Part shown: positions 7,283 through 14,747 of the stretch, piece after piece
Layout of the letters: each line of letters begins with the position of its first letter
Numbering within the stretch: the first letter of the stretch is position 1
NCBI GenBank assembly: GCA_900546575.1
Contig: URDM01000069.1
Location: 1 to 15,292, forward strand
Direction: 5' to 3'
Source: an uncultured Prevotella sp.
GTDB lineage: Bacteria > Bacteroidota > Bacteroidia > Bacteroidales > Bacteroidaceae
Length of the DNA: 15,292 nt
Notes under the pieces: generated by a model
What the model saw: only the letters and a program-made list of their open reading frames with translations
What the model was told of the DNA's origin: nothing
Databases searched by the model: none
Translations under genes and position numbers: made by a program

Positions 7283-9994
7283 ATGAGCGACATAAAACTT
7301 GATGGCGACGCGGCTGTGGTAGGCGGAATACATACCGACTCGCACAATACGCAAAACAACTATACCACCACGACCACCACCAACAACAGTACGGTCAACA
7401 ACAAGACCGTGTATGAGGCGCAGAAGACGCAGACTGAGATTTATCAGCAGAACGAACGCCTCTTTCTCGAAGCCGTGCAGGAACGTCTGGTGGACGGCAA
7501 GTTGGACAATCTGCGTTTGGCTGAGCTTAATCAGCTGAGCATACAATGGCAAATAGCTCCGATGCGTGCCAACCAGATAATCGACCAAGTGCGCCGCAAC
7601 ATCAGCGTGATGCAAGGCAGCAAGGGCAACGAGTTTTTGGCAGAGCAGACACTCAACGAGGTGTTTAATGCCATACAGACCAACCATACGGACATCCTGC
7701 AACGCAAGTTTAATGGGCTGGAACAGTTGGCTCGTGTGATGACGGCCGACAACAACATCCAGTTCTACTATCATCTGCTGCTTGCCTCGATGTATCCCGA
7801 CAAGTGCGCCCTTGCCTTCTTCGGTTCGCGCACCGACAACTACTGGCAACTCTTCTGGGCGCATGTGGCATTCATCAAGACAGGCAACGTGGACAATGCC
7901 ACCGTGCTTCTGCCAAGAATGGGCGGCTTCGGTTGTCCGCAAGGCGACATTGCCCTGCTGATGGCTCTTGACAATCTTGCCGACTATCACAAGAACGGCA
8001 AGCAGGACTACTACAGGCAGCAGACCCTGCAGTATCTCGACCAAGCCGTGCAGAACGTAATGAGTGAGCCGCTGAGTGCTTTGTGGTATGCCGTGAAGGA
8101 AATGCTTGAGGACAAACCACAGCCCGAAGAATGGTATCAGTTCTATTGCGACACCACCCTTGCCGAGCTAAAACCCAAGGAGAAAACCAAGATGGCTGTG
8201 CCACCGCAGATGCCAACGCCTCCACCCATGCCGAAGTTTAATGCGCAGAACGTGAAGCTCAACCAGATGCGTGGCTTCAATCCTCTGCAAGCTGCCAACA
8301 ACATGGGATTGGGAGTTGCTACTCCTCCGCCGATGCCGAAAGCTTCTGCTGTACCGCCGATGCCTGGACAAAGCAAGTCGGCTCCGCAGCCCGCAGCCGA
8401 TGCCTTGGACGACCGTTACGGCATCATCCTTACCAACGCCAATGCCTTGGCAAGAAAATACGGATGCAGCACGCAGGACGTGTATGACGTCTTCAACGAC
8501 TTCATACAGAACGCCTACGACCAGCGGATGTACTGGACTTTCCTCGACATTGCCCAATACGGAATGGACTCTGCCAACGAACCTCCATCATGGATAGAAT
8601 GCAACGAGGCTGTGTCGCGCTGCATAGCCGAAAACAAGCTGACAGCAGGTGCCGACTTGCATCTGTTTATAATAGGTGGCGACGACGTCATTCCTATTCC
8701 GCGTGTGGAAGACCCGTGGCCGTATGGCAGCGAACGGATACCCACCGACACGTGCTACGCCTTTGAAGGCACCTACATTGTGGACCTGCTGGACAATCGC
8801 GACTCCGACTTCACCGTAGGATGCGCCCGAAACAATGTGGCTCGACTGCCGTTGGAAGACGGAAAGCTCAGTACGGACATACGCAGCGACCTCGGTGCTT
8901 ACTTTAATATCAGCGGTATGTACAGCGACGGAATACCCGTAGGCAATGTGTTGATGATAAGCAATCGCGACTGGATTCCTGCCAGCTGCACGATGACCCA
9001 GCACCTGCCGCTGCTTTACAGCAACGACGACCCAGAACTCATACGCAACGGAATGTATATCAGTCCTAAGCTGCTGACGCAAGACGCCGAAAGCCTCGGC
9101 ATCTACTGCAAGTCTCTGGACAATGCCGACATGCTGATGTTCAATCTGCATGGTGCCGACGCAAAGGGAATGTGCGGATTCTATAGCGAGGCAGAAGCCT
9201 TCAATCCTTCGCTTCTCAGCCATGGCAAGGCAAGGGTGTTCAACACCGTGGCATGCTTCGGTGCACGATATGCCGGTTACGAACGCAACGACTCGATGTT
9301 GCTCAGCGCCCTCTATGGAGGAGGCGTATTGCTCTATACCGGTTCGCTCGTGTCAGTGCCGATGTTCAGCAGCGGAGAGACCGACGAGGTGCGTGAGCTG
9401 ATACTCAATCCGGGTACGGGCAGCGAAGTGCTTATGCGCCTTTATCCTCTCTATCAGTTTAAGGGAATGACGGGAGGCAAGGCCCTGCTGCAAGCCAAGT
9501 GCGACTACTTCAATATGTGCCGCAATATAGAGGACGACTGCTTCTCTATGAGCACAGCCTTGATGTTCTGTCTCTATGGCAACCCGATGCTTAATGTTCG
9601 TCGCAGCGACCACGTGATTGAGTCGGCTTTGCGTAACGATGCCATGCCACCTGCCGCAGTAAAGGCAGACGGAATGCCGCTCAGGAAGACCATGCGCCAG
9701 CGCCTGTTGAAGAAAGACGTGAACAGCCAGTCGCTCATCGACCAGATACGCGGATATGTGGACGACAACCTGAACGCCATCCGGACAATGGTGGAACAGC
9801 ATCTCTATCGGCAGTTGGGACTGAACCCGCAGACGCTGGACAGCATCGACCAATTCAGCCGACCCACCATCGACGGCAACTACGAGATGGGCTACTCGTT
9901 CAACTATCATGACCCTAACCGACAGTATGGTGCCGACACCTTTGTGGAGGTGGATGCGAAGGGCAAGACAAAGAGAATTTACACAACTAAATAA
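7283..9994 (+). CDS. Caspase-fold (gingipain/C25-like) cysteine protease with N-terminal adaptor region
   Basis: This 903-residue protein has no signal peptide, unlike secreted gingipains, so it should act inside the cell. Residues 1-40 are rich in Gly, Thr and Asn. A helical stretch at about 58-106 carries the DG-type module also seen at the starts of the two TerB-like proteins. A helical domain runs to about 290, followed by a Pro/Met-rich linker (about 305-370). The protease domain covers about 378-775: FIIGGDDVIPIPRV (462-475), PTDT near 487, and ARLP (520-523) matching the GRLP block of C25 enzymes. His623 lies in NLHG after a hydrophobic strand, and Cys658 in TVACFGAR, matching the gingipain His-Gly and ACxxG sites. 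A C-terminal extension (about 795-903) is unassigned. It is translated between the two SPFH genes. The clan CD assignment is strong; target and trigger are unknown. A CHAT-type protease is the main alternative. Confidence 0.85.
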   Translation: MSDIKLDGDAAVVGGIHTDSHNTQNNYTTTTTTNNSTVNNKTVYEAQKTQTEIYQQNERLFLEAVQERLVDGKLDNLRLAELNQLSIQWQIAPMRANQIIDQVRRNISVMQGSKGNEFLAEQTLNEVFNAIQTNHTDILQRKFNGLEQLARVMTADNNIQFYYHLLLASMYPDKCALAFFGSRTDNYWQLFWAHVAFIKTGNVDNATVLLPRMGGFGCPQGDIALLMALDNLADYHKNGKQDYYRQQTLQYLDQAVQNVMSEPLSALWYAVKEMLEDKPQPEEWYQFYCDTTLAELKPKEKTKMAVPPQMPTPPPMPKFNAQNVKLNQMRGFNPLQAANNMGLGVATPPPMPKASAVPPMPGQSKSAPQPAADALDDRYGIILTNANALARKYGCSTQDVYDVFNDFIQNAYDQRMYWTFLDIAQYGMDSANEPPSWIECNEAVSRCIAENKLTAGADLHLFIIGGDDVIPIPRVEDPWPYGSERIPTDTCYAFEGTYIVDLLDNRDSDFTVGCARNNVARLPLEDGKLSTDIRSDLGAYFNISGMYSDGIPVGNVLMISNRDWIPASCTMTQHLPLLYSNDDPELIRNGMYISPKLLTQDAESLGIYCKSLDNADMLMFNLHGADAKGMCGFYSEAEAFNPSLLSHGKARVFNTVACFGARYAGYERNDSMLLSALYGGGVLLYTGSLVSVPMFSSGETDEVRELILNPGTGSEVLMRLYPLYQFKGMTGGKALLQAKCDYFNMCRNIEDDCFSMSTALMFCLYGNPMLNVRRSDHVIESALRNDAMPPAAVKADGMPLRKTMRQRLLKKDVNSQSLIDQIRGYVDDNLNAIRTMVEQHLYRQLGLNPQTLDSIDQFSRPTIDGNYEMGYSFNYHDPNRQYGADTFVEVDAKGKTKRIYTTK

Positions 9995-10026
9995 CGAATA
10001 ATAATTAAAAACTAAAATAATATTTT

Positions 10027-11208
10027 ATGGGATTCTTTGGTTTTAAGTCTTCCCGCGAAGTGGAAGAAGAAAAGAGACAGGCAGCGGAAGAGGCTGCAAG
10101 AAGAGTGGAGCAGAATAATCTGACCAACCTTAGCAATCTGAGCAAGGGCAGTCAGTTGAACTTTGCCATTCCTTACTTCGACGTGTTCGACCCGCGTCTG
10201 CAAGACTATGGTGTGCCCGTGTCTGTACATGGTGCCATTGTGTATGCCATTGAGGATATGGACCTCTTCCATAGCGTTAACCGCAACGAGGCTTACAGCG
10301 ACGAGACTTTCAAGAACAAGCTTCGTGGTCAGCTCACCAAGTTCATCAAGAGCGTGGTGGTGAATGCTCCTATAGACGCTCAGATTCCGGTGGTTCAGAT
10401 TGAGCGCAAGATTATGGAGATAAGCGAGCTGGTGCAGCAGCGTGTAATGCCGCAGGTGGAGAAGCTCTTCGGCATCACCATCCGCAGCCTCGACATCACG
10501 AGCATCAACATCGACAAGGAGAGCCGTGGATATCGTGAGCTAAGAGCCCTTACTGCCGACTTGGAGAAGGATCGCATGATGGCTCAGCACAATGCACAGA
10601 TCTCTAACTTCAACCTCAACAACGACCTTCAGCAGGATATGCTCCGCAAGCAGTCGTCGCTTAATCTGGACGCTATGGGCAGAAAGCAGGAACTCGACCT
10701 CGGCGGTCAGGAGGAACTGCAGCGTATGAACCTTGAGAACCAGCGCGAGACAATGCGCATTCAGCGTGAGGAGATGCAGCGTGCCTCTCGCCTGCAGACC
10801 GAACAGACCTTTATGGGTGCTCACCAAGCTAACCTCAATGCTGGCGTTCTGAACAACGCCATGGACAACGGCATCAATGCCTTCCGTCAGCAGCCTATGG
10901 GTGGTATGGGTCAGATGGGTGGCGTTCCACAGATGCCGGGCATGGGTGGTGCGCCGCAGATGCCAGGTAAGGGAGCTGTTCCTCAGGTGCAATACTTCAT
11001 CGGCATAAACGGTCAGCAGTATGGTCCGTGTGACTGGAACAAGCTGCAGCAGCTCGTTCAGCAAGGTCAGTTCACCCAGCAGTCGTATGTATGGAAGAAC
11101 GGTATGGCACAATGGGAATTTGCTGGCAACGTAGCAGAACTCGCCCCGTTGTTCCAAGGCACAGCTCCGCAGATGCCAGAAATGCCGCCGCAGATGCCGG
11201 GGATGTAA
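10027..11208 (+). CDS. SPFH-domain protein with C-terminal GYF_2 domain
   Basis: This 393-residue protein begins with a charged helix (about 8-30). An SPFH-like core follows at about 42-165 (GVPVSVHGAIVYAIEDMDLF, then FGITIRSLDITSINID), resembling the COG4260/YdjI group but lacking that family's opening strands. A Gln/Met/Asn-rich helix extends to about 262. A Gly/Met/Pro linker (about 290-320) contains repeated PQMPG units. A GYF_2 (DUF4339-like) domain at about 322-376 shows the usual YFIGINGQQYGP start and YVWKNGMAQWEFAGNV end. The last residues are again PQMPEMPPQMPG. Eukaryotic GYF domains bind proline-rich peptides, and proline/methionine linkers occur in this protein and in both upstream large proteins, so mutual docking is possible. 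It lies 32 bp after the protease gene. SPFH proteins form membrane-associated rings; no membrane helix is visible here. Confidence 0.87.
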   Translation: MGFFGFKSSREVEEEKRQAAEEAARRVEQNNLTNLSNLSKGSQLNFAIPYFDVFDPRLQDYGVPVSVHGAIVYAIEDMDLFHSVNRNEAYSDETFKNKLRGQLTKFIKSVVVNAPIDAQIPVVQIERKIMEISELVQQRVMPQVEKLFGITIRSLDITSINIDKESRGYRELRALTADLEKDRMMAQHNAQISNFNLNNDLQQDMLRKQSSLNLDAMGRKQELDLGGQEELQRMNLENQRETMRIQREEMQRASRLQTEQTFMGAHQANLNAGVLNNAMDNGINAFRQQPMGGMGQMGGVPQMPGMGGAPQMPGKGAVPQVQYFIGINGQQYGPCDWNKLQQLVQQGQFTQQSYVWKNGMAQWEFAGNVAELAPLFQGTAPQMPEMPPQMPGM

Positions 11209-11254
11209 AGAATATAAAACTAAGAGAATATAAAAACAATAAAAGAAGATAACT

Positions 11255-12130
11255 ATGTATAACGAGAAGTTAGAAGCACTCATCTCTGCAGCTTTGGCAG
11301 ATGGAGCGTTGACTGAAAAAGAAAAACAAGTTCTTTTTAAAAATGCCGAGTCTATGGGCATAGACCTTGACGAATTCGAAGTGGTGTTAGATGCCCGTCT
11401 TGTAGAAATCAAGAAGAAGGAAGCAAGAGAAAATCAACAATATCTTCTTGAGATGGAAAAAGCCAAAGCAGCCCAGACATCAGCTCCGAAATCGGACAAA
11501 TATGGCGATGTAAGAAAGTGTCCTGCTTGTGGAGCAATTGTCCCTTCTATGGCTGCAGTATGTCCTGAATGCGGTCAAGAGTTTACTAATATAAAAGCAA
11601 ATTCCACAGCAAACATGCTGATGCTAAAGATTGACGAGATTCAAGCACAGTCTTCTGTGGCACAAAGAGGTCTCAATGCAAAAGATGCAAAAACTGCAGA
11701 GAGGGAAACGGAGGCAATAGAAAGTCAAGTCGAAAAAAGAACAGTTCAAGCTATTAAAAACTTCCCTATCCCTAACACAAGGGAAGACCTTATTGAGTTT
11801 ATGACTTTATGCATATCTAATAGCAGAGTAGATGATATGTATGTAAATGATATAGAAGAAGCATGGCGAGAAAAGTTTGAGCAATTAATTACCAAGGCTC
11901 GAATTACCATTCCTAACGACCCTATTGCAGAAGATCTTATTAAAAAATACAAATCTAAGCGCGAAGCTGTAGAAAAGGAATTTGCAGCAAAAAAAGCAAA
12001 AAGGGAAAAAGAATGGAAAGAAGAAAGGGAACGTGATAAGATAGAATCTAAAAAGAAGAACAGAAAACGACTTATAATAATTATTATAGGAATAATAATT
12101 TGGATTTTATGGAAAAAATTCGGATTATAG
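11255..12130 (+). CDS. TerB-like/zinc-ribbon protein with C-terminal membrane anchor
   Basis: This 291-residue protein has an N-terminal helical module at about 4-50 (LISAALADGALTEKEKQVL) resembling TerB or SHOCT-type short helical domains. A zinc ribbon follows, with Cys89, Cys92, Cys103 and Cys106 (CPACG...CPECGQEF). A charged helical region spans about 115-270, and a single hydrophobic helix (273-286, with a run of isoleucines) is followed by WKKFGL. It would sit at the inner membrane with its bulk in the cytoplasm. It is a paralogue of the gene at 12374 (about 20 of 46 N-terminal residues identical, same zinc-ribbon placement). The gap to the upstream SPFH gene is 46 bp, so it is probably the last gene of that operon. 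Base composition is visibly more A/T-rich than in the genes before it. The TerB comparison is by pattern only. Confidence 0.8.
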   Translation: MYNEKLEALISAALADGALTEKEKQVLFKNAESMGIDLDEFEVVLDARLVEIKKKEARENQQYLLEMEKAKAAQTSAPKSDKYGDVRKCPACGAIVPSMAAVCPECGQEFTNIKANSTANMLMLKIDEIQAQSSVAQRGLNAKDAKTAERETEAIESQVEKRTVQAIKNFPIPNTREDLIEFMTLCISNSRVDDMYVNDIEEAWREKFEQLITKARITIPNDPIAEDLIKKYKSKREAVEKEFAAKKAKREKEWKEERERDKIESKKKNRKRLIIIIIGIIIWILWKKFGL

Positions 12131-12277
12131 GAAAGCTTGGCAAAATACATGTATAATTGTATTTATATGTTATAAGTCAGTGCTGGAATTATTCCCAACA
12201 GAAAAAGTACTTATTAATTGCTAATAAAACTCCAATTCAATTTCTTTGGTTTGGAAATGTCGATGAATATATTCAAT

Positions 12278-12310
12278 CATTAGTGTTCCGATTTTAACGG
12301 GACACTAATG
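12278..12310. repeat. 13-bp inverted repeat in the 243-bp gap between the two TerB-like genes
   Basis: CATTAGTGTTCCG (12278-12290) pairs with CGGGACACTAATG (12298-12310) with one G-U wobble, around the 7-nt loop ATTTTAA. No T-run follows on either strand, so it is not a standard terminator. It lies 63 bp before the next start codon and may be a 5'-leader hairpin or a protein-binding site. The rest of the 12131-12373 gap is A/T-rich. It holds a short palindrome (ATACATGTAT, 12145-12154) just after the preceding stop, and no clear TAnnTTTG promoter. Confidence 0.55.
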
Positions 12311-12373
12311 ATAATATAAATAATTATAGTTAAGCGAAAAATATCGCATCACTAGTAAATACAAATAAAAAAT

Positions 12374-13180
12374 ATGGATACAACAGAGAAAAGAATTGTT
12401 CCGGAGGAGTTGGATAATCTCATTCAGGAATATCTCACCGATGGTATCATCTCTGCCAAGGAACGTCAGGTTCTTCTAAACAAGGCACAGGCTTTTGGCT
12501 TGAACTTAGATGAGGTTGACCTATACATTGATGCTCAGCAGCAGAAGGTCGACCAGGCTGTAGCAGCAGCTATTAACAAGCGTCGTGGCAAGACATGTCC
12601 TTACTGTGGCAGCTCTATTCCTGAACTGACTGACAAGTGTCCTAATTGTGGAAGCAACATCACACCTGAGGCAAGTGAGGAGTTGGCGGAGATCATTGAG
12701 CATCTTGAGTCGGCTTTGGTAAACTTCAAGTCTGGAGAAGATATTGATAAGAGCAAAGCAGAGGTGGAGCGCTATGCCCGTCAAGCAAGAATGTACTATG
12801 GCAATAATCCTAAGATTCAGCGCTTGCTTGATGAGGTTGAGGTGGAATCAGAGGAAGCATTAAGAGCCGCAAAAAAGAGACCATGGCTTAATCTTTTGGA
12901 AGAAAATAAGGATTGGTTTCTTTTTATTGCTTTCTTGGCTGTAGTAGGTATAATAGCGGTTGTGGGGACTGCTACTGATTTATTTACGCCTGCTGAGCAG
13001 AGTGCTAGCAAGACAACAAGACTTGTAGAAAAGGCCATTGAAGAAGGAGACTTAGCCCAAGCACAAGTCCTCATAGATAATTATTCAAAACGGTGGTTCC
13101 AAAGTAGTAGTGATATACAAAGTGCTTGTGATGCTTTAAGTGAAGCCGAAAAAAAAACAAGAACAAGAAGAGCTCAATAA
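12374..13180 (+). CDS. TerB-like/zinc-ribbon membrane protein, frame broken or recoded near its 3' end
   Basis: As read directly this is a 268-residue protein. The N-terminal DG helical module (about 11-58; LIQEYLTDGIISAKERQVLL) and a zinc ribbon (Cys75, Cys78, Cys89, Cys92) match the protein encoded at 11255. A helical segment (about 100-165), one membrane helix (about 181-199) and the start of a repeat region (KAIEEGDLAQAQVLIDN, 220-236) follow. The frame then runs through nine A's (13149-13157) and ends in a low-complexity Arg/Thr tail at 13180. Dropping one A joins it smoothly to the frame ending at 13433 and restores a second repeat unit, giving a 352-residue protein. The sequence therefore shows a frameshift mutation, a sequencing error, or slippage that yields two products. 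The ATG at 12374 has an A-rich leader and starts exactly where homology to the paralogue starts. Confidence 0.75.
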   Translation: MDTTEKRIVPEELDNLIQEYLTDGIISAKERQVLLNKAQAFGLNLDEVDLYIDAQQQKVDQAVAAAINKRRGKTCPYCGSSIPELTDKCPNCGSNITPEASEELAEIIEHLESALVNFKSGEDIDKSKAEVERYARQARMYYGNNPKIQRLLDEVEVESEEALRAAKKRPWLNLLEENKDWFLFIAFLAVVGIIAVVGTATDLFTPAEQSASKTTRLVEKAIEEGDLAQAQVLIDNYSKRWFQSSSDIQSACDALSEAEKKTRTRRAQ

Positions 13181-13433
13181 AGCGATAGAAGCAGGTAATT
13201 ACGACAGTGCTTTAGAAGGTATCTCTCGACGCGTGAGTTATGATGTTGATGATGCACAAAAATATTATGATACACTTTGCAAATGTCTTGACGCAATGAA
13301 GGAAAAAGGTGTAAGTAAAGTGAAGTTGAAGAAGTTTATAAATCGTAAAATTGAAGTGTATAAAGAGGATGCTTATCCTGAAGAGTGGTCAAAAGCAAAT
13401 GTCAAGAAAAGGCTCTATGAATATATAAATTAA
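13140..13433 (+). CDS. Downstream part of the frameshifted TerB-like/zinc-ribbon protein
   Basis: The only early start available in this frame is a GTG at 13140 inside the upstream gene. A stop codon sits directly before it (13137-13139), so an independent gene is unlikely. The 97-residue translation opens by reading the A-run as lysines. It continues with KAIEAGNYDSALEGISR, which repeats the KAIEEGDLAQAQVLIDN unit found just before the A-run in the upstream frame, as in helical TPR-like repeats. The rest is a lysine-rich helical tail ending in KRLYEYIN. I read it as the true C-terminus of the protein started at 12374, one base out of frame. Confidence 0.6.
   Translation: MKPKKKQEQEELNKAIEAGNYDSALEGISRRVSYDVDDAQKYYDTLCKCLDAMKEKGVSKVKLKKFINRKIEVYKEDAYPEEWSKANVKKRLYEYIN
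13149..13157 (+). other. A9 homopolymer: likely frameshift or slippage site
   Basis: Nine consecutive A's lie in the only 41-nt stretch (13140-13180) where the upstream and downstream frames are both open. Loss of one A, or a +1 shift, fuses the two frames into one protein with continuous repeats. Runs of nine or more A's are well known to cause RNA-polymerase slippage and length mutation. They are also a common place for sequencing errors. Confidence 0.7.
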
Positions 13434-13443
13434 TAAAGGCTAC

Positions 13444-13451
13444 TATTTTTG
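13444..13451 (+). promoter_or_regulatory. Weak candidate -7 element before the nuclease gene
   Basis: TATTTTTG fits TAnnTTTG and lies 34 bp before the ATG at 13485, but no TTG is found about 20 bp upstream. In such A/T-rich sequence a chance match is likely. The nuclease gene may instead be read through from upstream, since only 51 bp separate it from the preceding frame. Confidence 0.25.
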
Positions 13452-13484
13452 ACAAAGAAAATAATAATTAAATACTAATAAATT

Positions 13485-14735
13485 ATGGCAACATTTGTGG
13501 AAACCTTAAGGAACAATCCAATCTTCCAGCTTTCCTTGTCGTCCAAGGAGTTGTTTCACAGCAACTTCTTGGCATGGTTGGCAGAAGACGACAATACCCG
13601 TTGTGTGTTCAATAAAGTAATGCAAACATGGCTGGACGACAAAAACTGGGAGTATAAGCCTAACGAGATGGAAGTGAAACGTGAATATAATCATTTTGAT
13701 TTTTGCGTTTGCGACAAACTTTCTATTGACGGCAACGATGTAACGGGAAGTGTGCAGGTTGTTCTTGAAAACAAATTCAAGAGCATAGCATACAAGGCTC
13801 AGCTTGTGGACTATAAGGATAGAACAAAGACTCTTAATGAGGAAGGTTATAAGAATAAATATAAAGCAGAAGAAGCCAACAAGGGTAAAATTCTCCCCAG
13901 AGGTTGGAGAGACGAGGTGGAACATCCAAATACAAAGTACATCTTGCTGACTTTGGCTGATAAATTCTTAGACAAAGACGAAATCCAAGGCTCAGGATGG
14001 AAGATTGTAACATACGCAGAGTATGCAAAGCTTTTAAGAACTGTTGTTGGGGAATTGAAAGATGACGAGATAAAGGGAAATAAGGCCTTCTATGTTGAAC
14101 TCATCGCGCAATATTGCGATTTCATAGAGAAGTTCTCAGAGCATATCAACGAATGCTTAGACAATGTAAAAGAAAACAATTACTGGGATATCCTCAAGAA
14201 TGATGACTTTACGGCTGTGCGCTGCAATGATATTTGGCAGAAAGTGGTGATGCATAAATATGCCCAAGAACTCTTCAAGCTTACTCAAGAGAAATTCCCA
14301 AACACTAAGATTGTCTTTGACGACAAAGACTCTTGGAATGAAAAAAGCGACCGTCCTTTGATGATTCGCATAGCATATTTCCGCAACGAGGCTTTGGTTG
14401 AGTTGAAATACTTATTGAATAATGGTGTTGTCTTCTGCGTCCAGCAACAAGGAGATAATGGCCTTAGTATTGGCATGGTGGTAAAAGAGGAAGAAACGAT
14501 TAAAAAATCTGTCAGAAAACAGGACAAGGGAAAATGGAATGCAAGCATCAAGAAACTTGTCGCCCAAAAGAAACTTGACAGAATAATAACCGGTGACACA
14601 TTCAACTCTTTCCAGTCAGAAGGATCGTGTGGATATTACTATATACATCATTCTGAGAAGCTTAATATTAAGAAGACATTAGAAAAAATGGTGAAGTTAA
14701 TGGAAGATGCAATAAATGCTTCCAAACAGGAATAG
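13485..14735 (+). CDS. PD-(D/E)XK nuclease superfamily protein (PDDEXK_4-like)
   Basis: This 416-residue cytoplasmic protein carries the signature of the PF14281-type branch. SKELFHSNFLAWL at 20-32 includes Glu22. Asp72 sits in the strand HFDFCVCD, and Glu95-Asn96-Lys97 in VVLENKFKS. Gln106 and Tyr110 follow in the conserved QLVDY helix. Asp72...Glu95-x-Lys97 is the expected metal-binding triad, so the site looks intact. The C-terminal half (about 200-416) has no motif I recognise and may bind DNA or partners. It follows the frameshifted TerB-like gene by 51 bp and is followed by a promoter copy. Members of this family often occur as single genes in variable regions; their biochemical roles are poorly known. 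It could belong to the neighbouring SPFH-protease system or be a passenger. The family call is good; DNA cleavage is inferred. Confidence 0.85.
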   Translation: MATFVETLRNNPIFQLSLSSKELFHSNFLAWLAEDDNTRCVFNKVMQTWLDDKNWEYKPNEMEVKREYNHFDFCVCDKLSIDGNDVTGSVQVVLENKFKSIAYKAQLVDYKDRTKTLNEEGYKNKYKAEEANKGKILPRGWRDEVEHPNTKYILLTLADKFLDKDEIQGSGWKIVTYAEYAKLLRTVVGELKDDEIKGNKAFYVELIAQYCDFIEKFSEHINECLDNVKENNYWDILKNDDFTAVRCNDIWQKVVMHKYAQELFKLTQEKFPNTKIVFDDKDSWNEKSDRPLMIRIAYFRNEALVELKYLLNNGVVFCVQQQGDNGLSIGMVVKEEETIKKSVRKQDKGKWNASIKKLVAQKKLDRIITGDTFNSFQSEGSCGYYYIHHSEKLNIKKTLEKMVKLMEDAINASKQE

Positions 14736-14747
14736 GACAAAATTTGC

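Noticed and set aside
10900..11010. Gly/Met/Pro repeats in the SPFH-GYF_2 gene considered as a DNA tandem repeat that could vary in length.
   Set aside because: The units are degenerate at the DNA level and are better explained as a flexible protein linker.
4262..12130. A Bacillus-type ydjFGHI/PspA operon or a classical tellurite-resistance (ter) operon.
   Set aside because: SPFH, zinc-ribbon and TerB-like parts are shared, but there is no PspA, no TerC/TerD and no TPM-domain gene; the protease and GYF_2 parts do not fit either operon.
12145..12154. ATACATGTAT palindrome after the gene ending at 12130, considered as a terminator.
   Set aside because: The stem is short and A/T-only, and no T-run follows; self-complementarity of this size is expected in such A/T-rich sequence.
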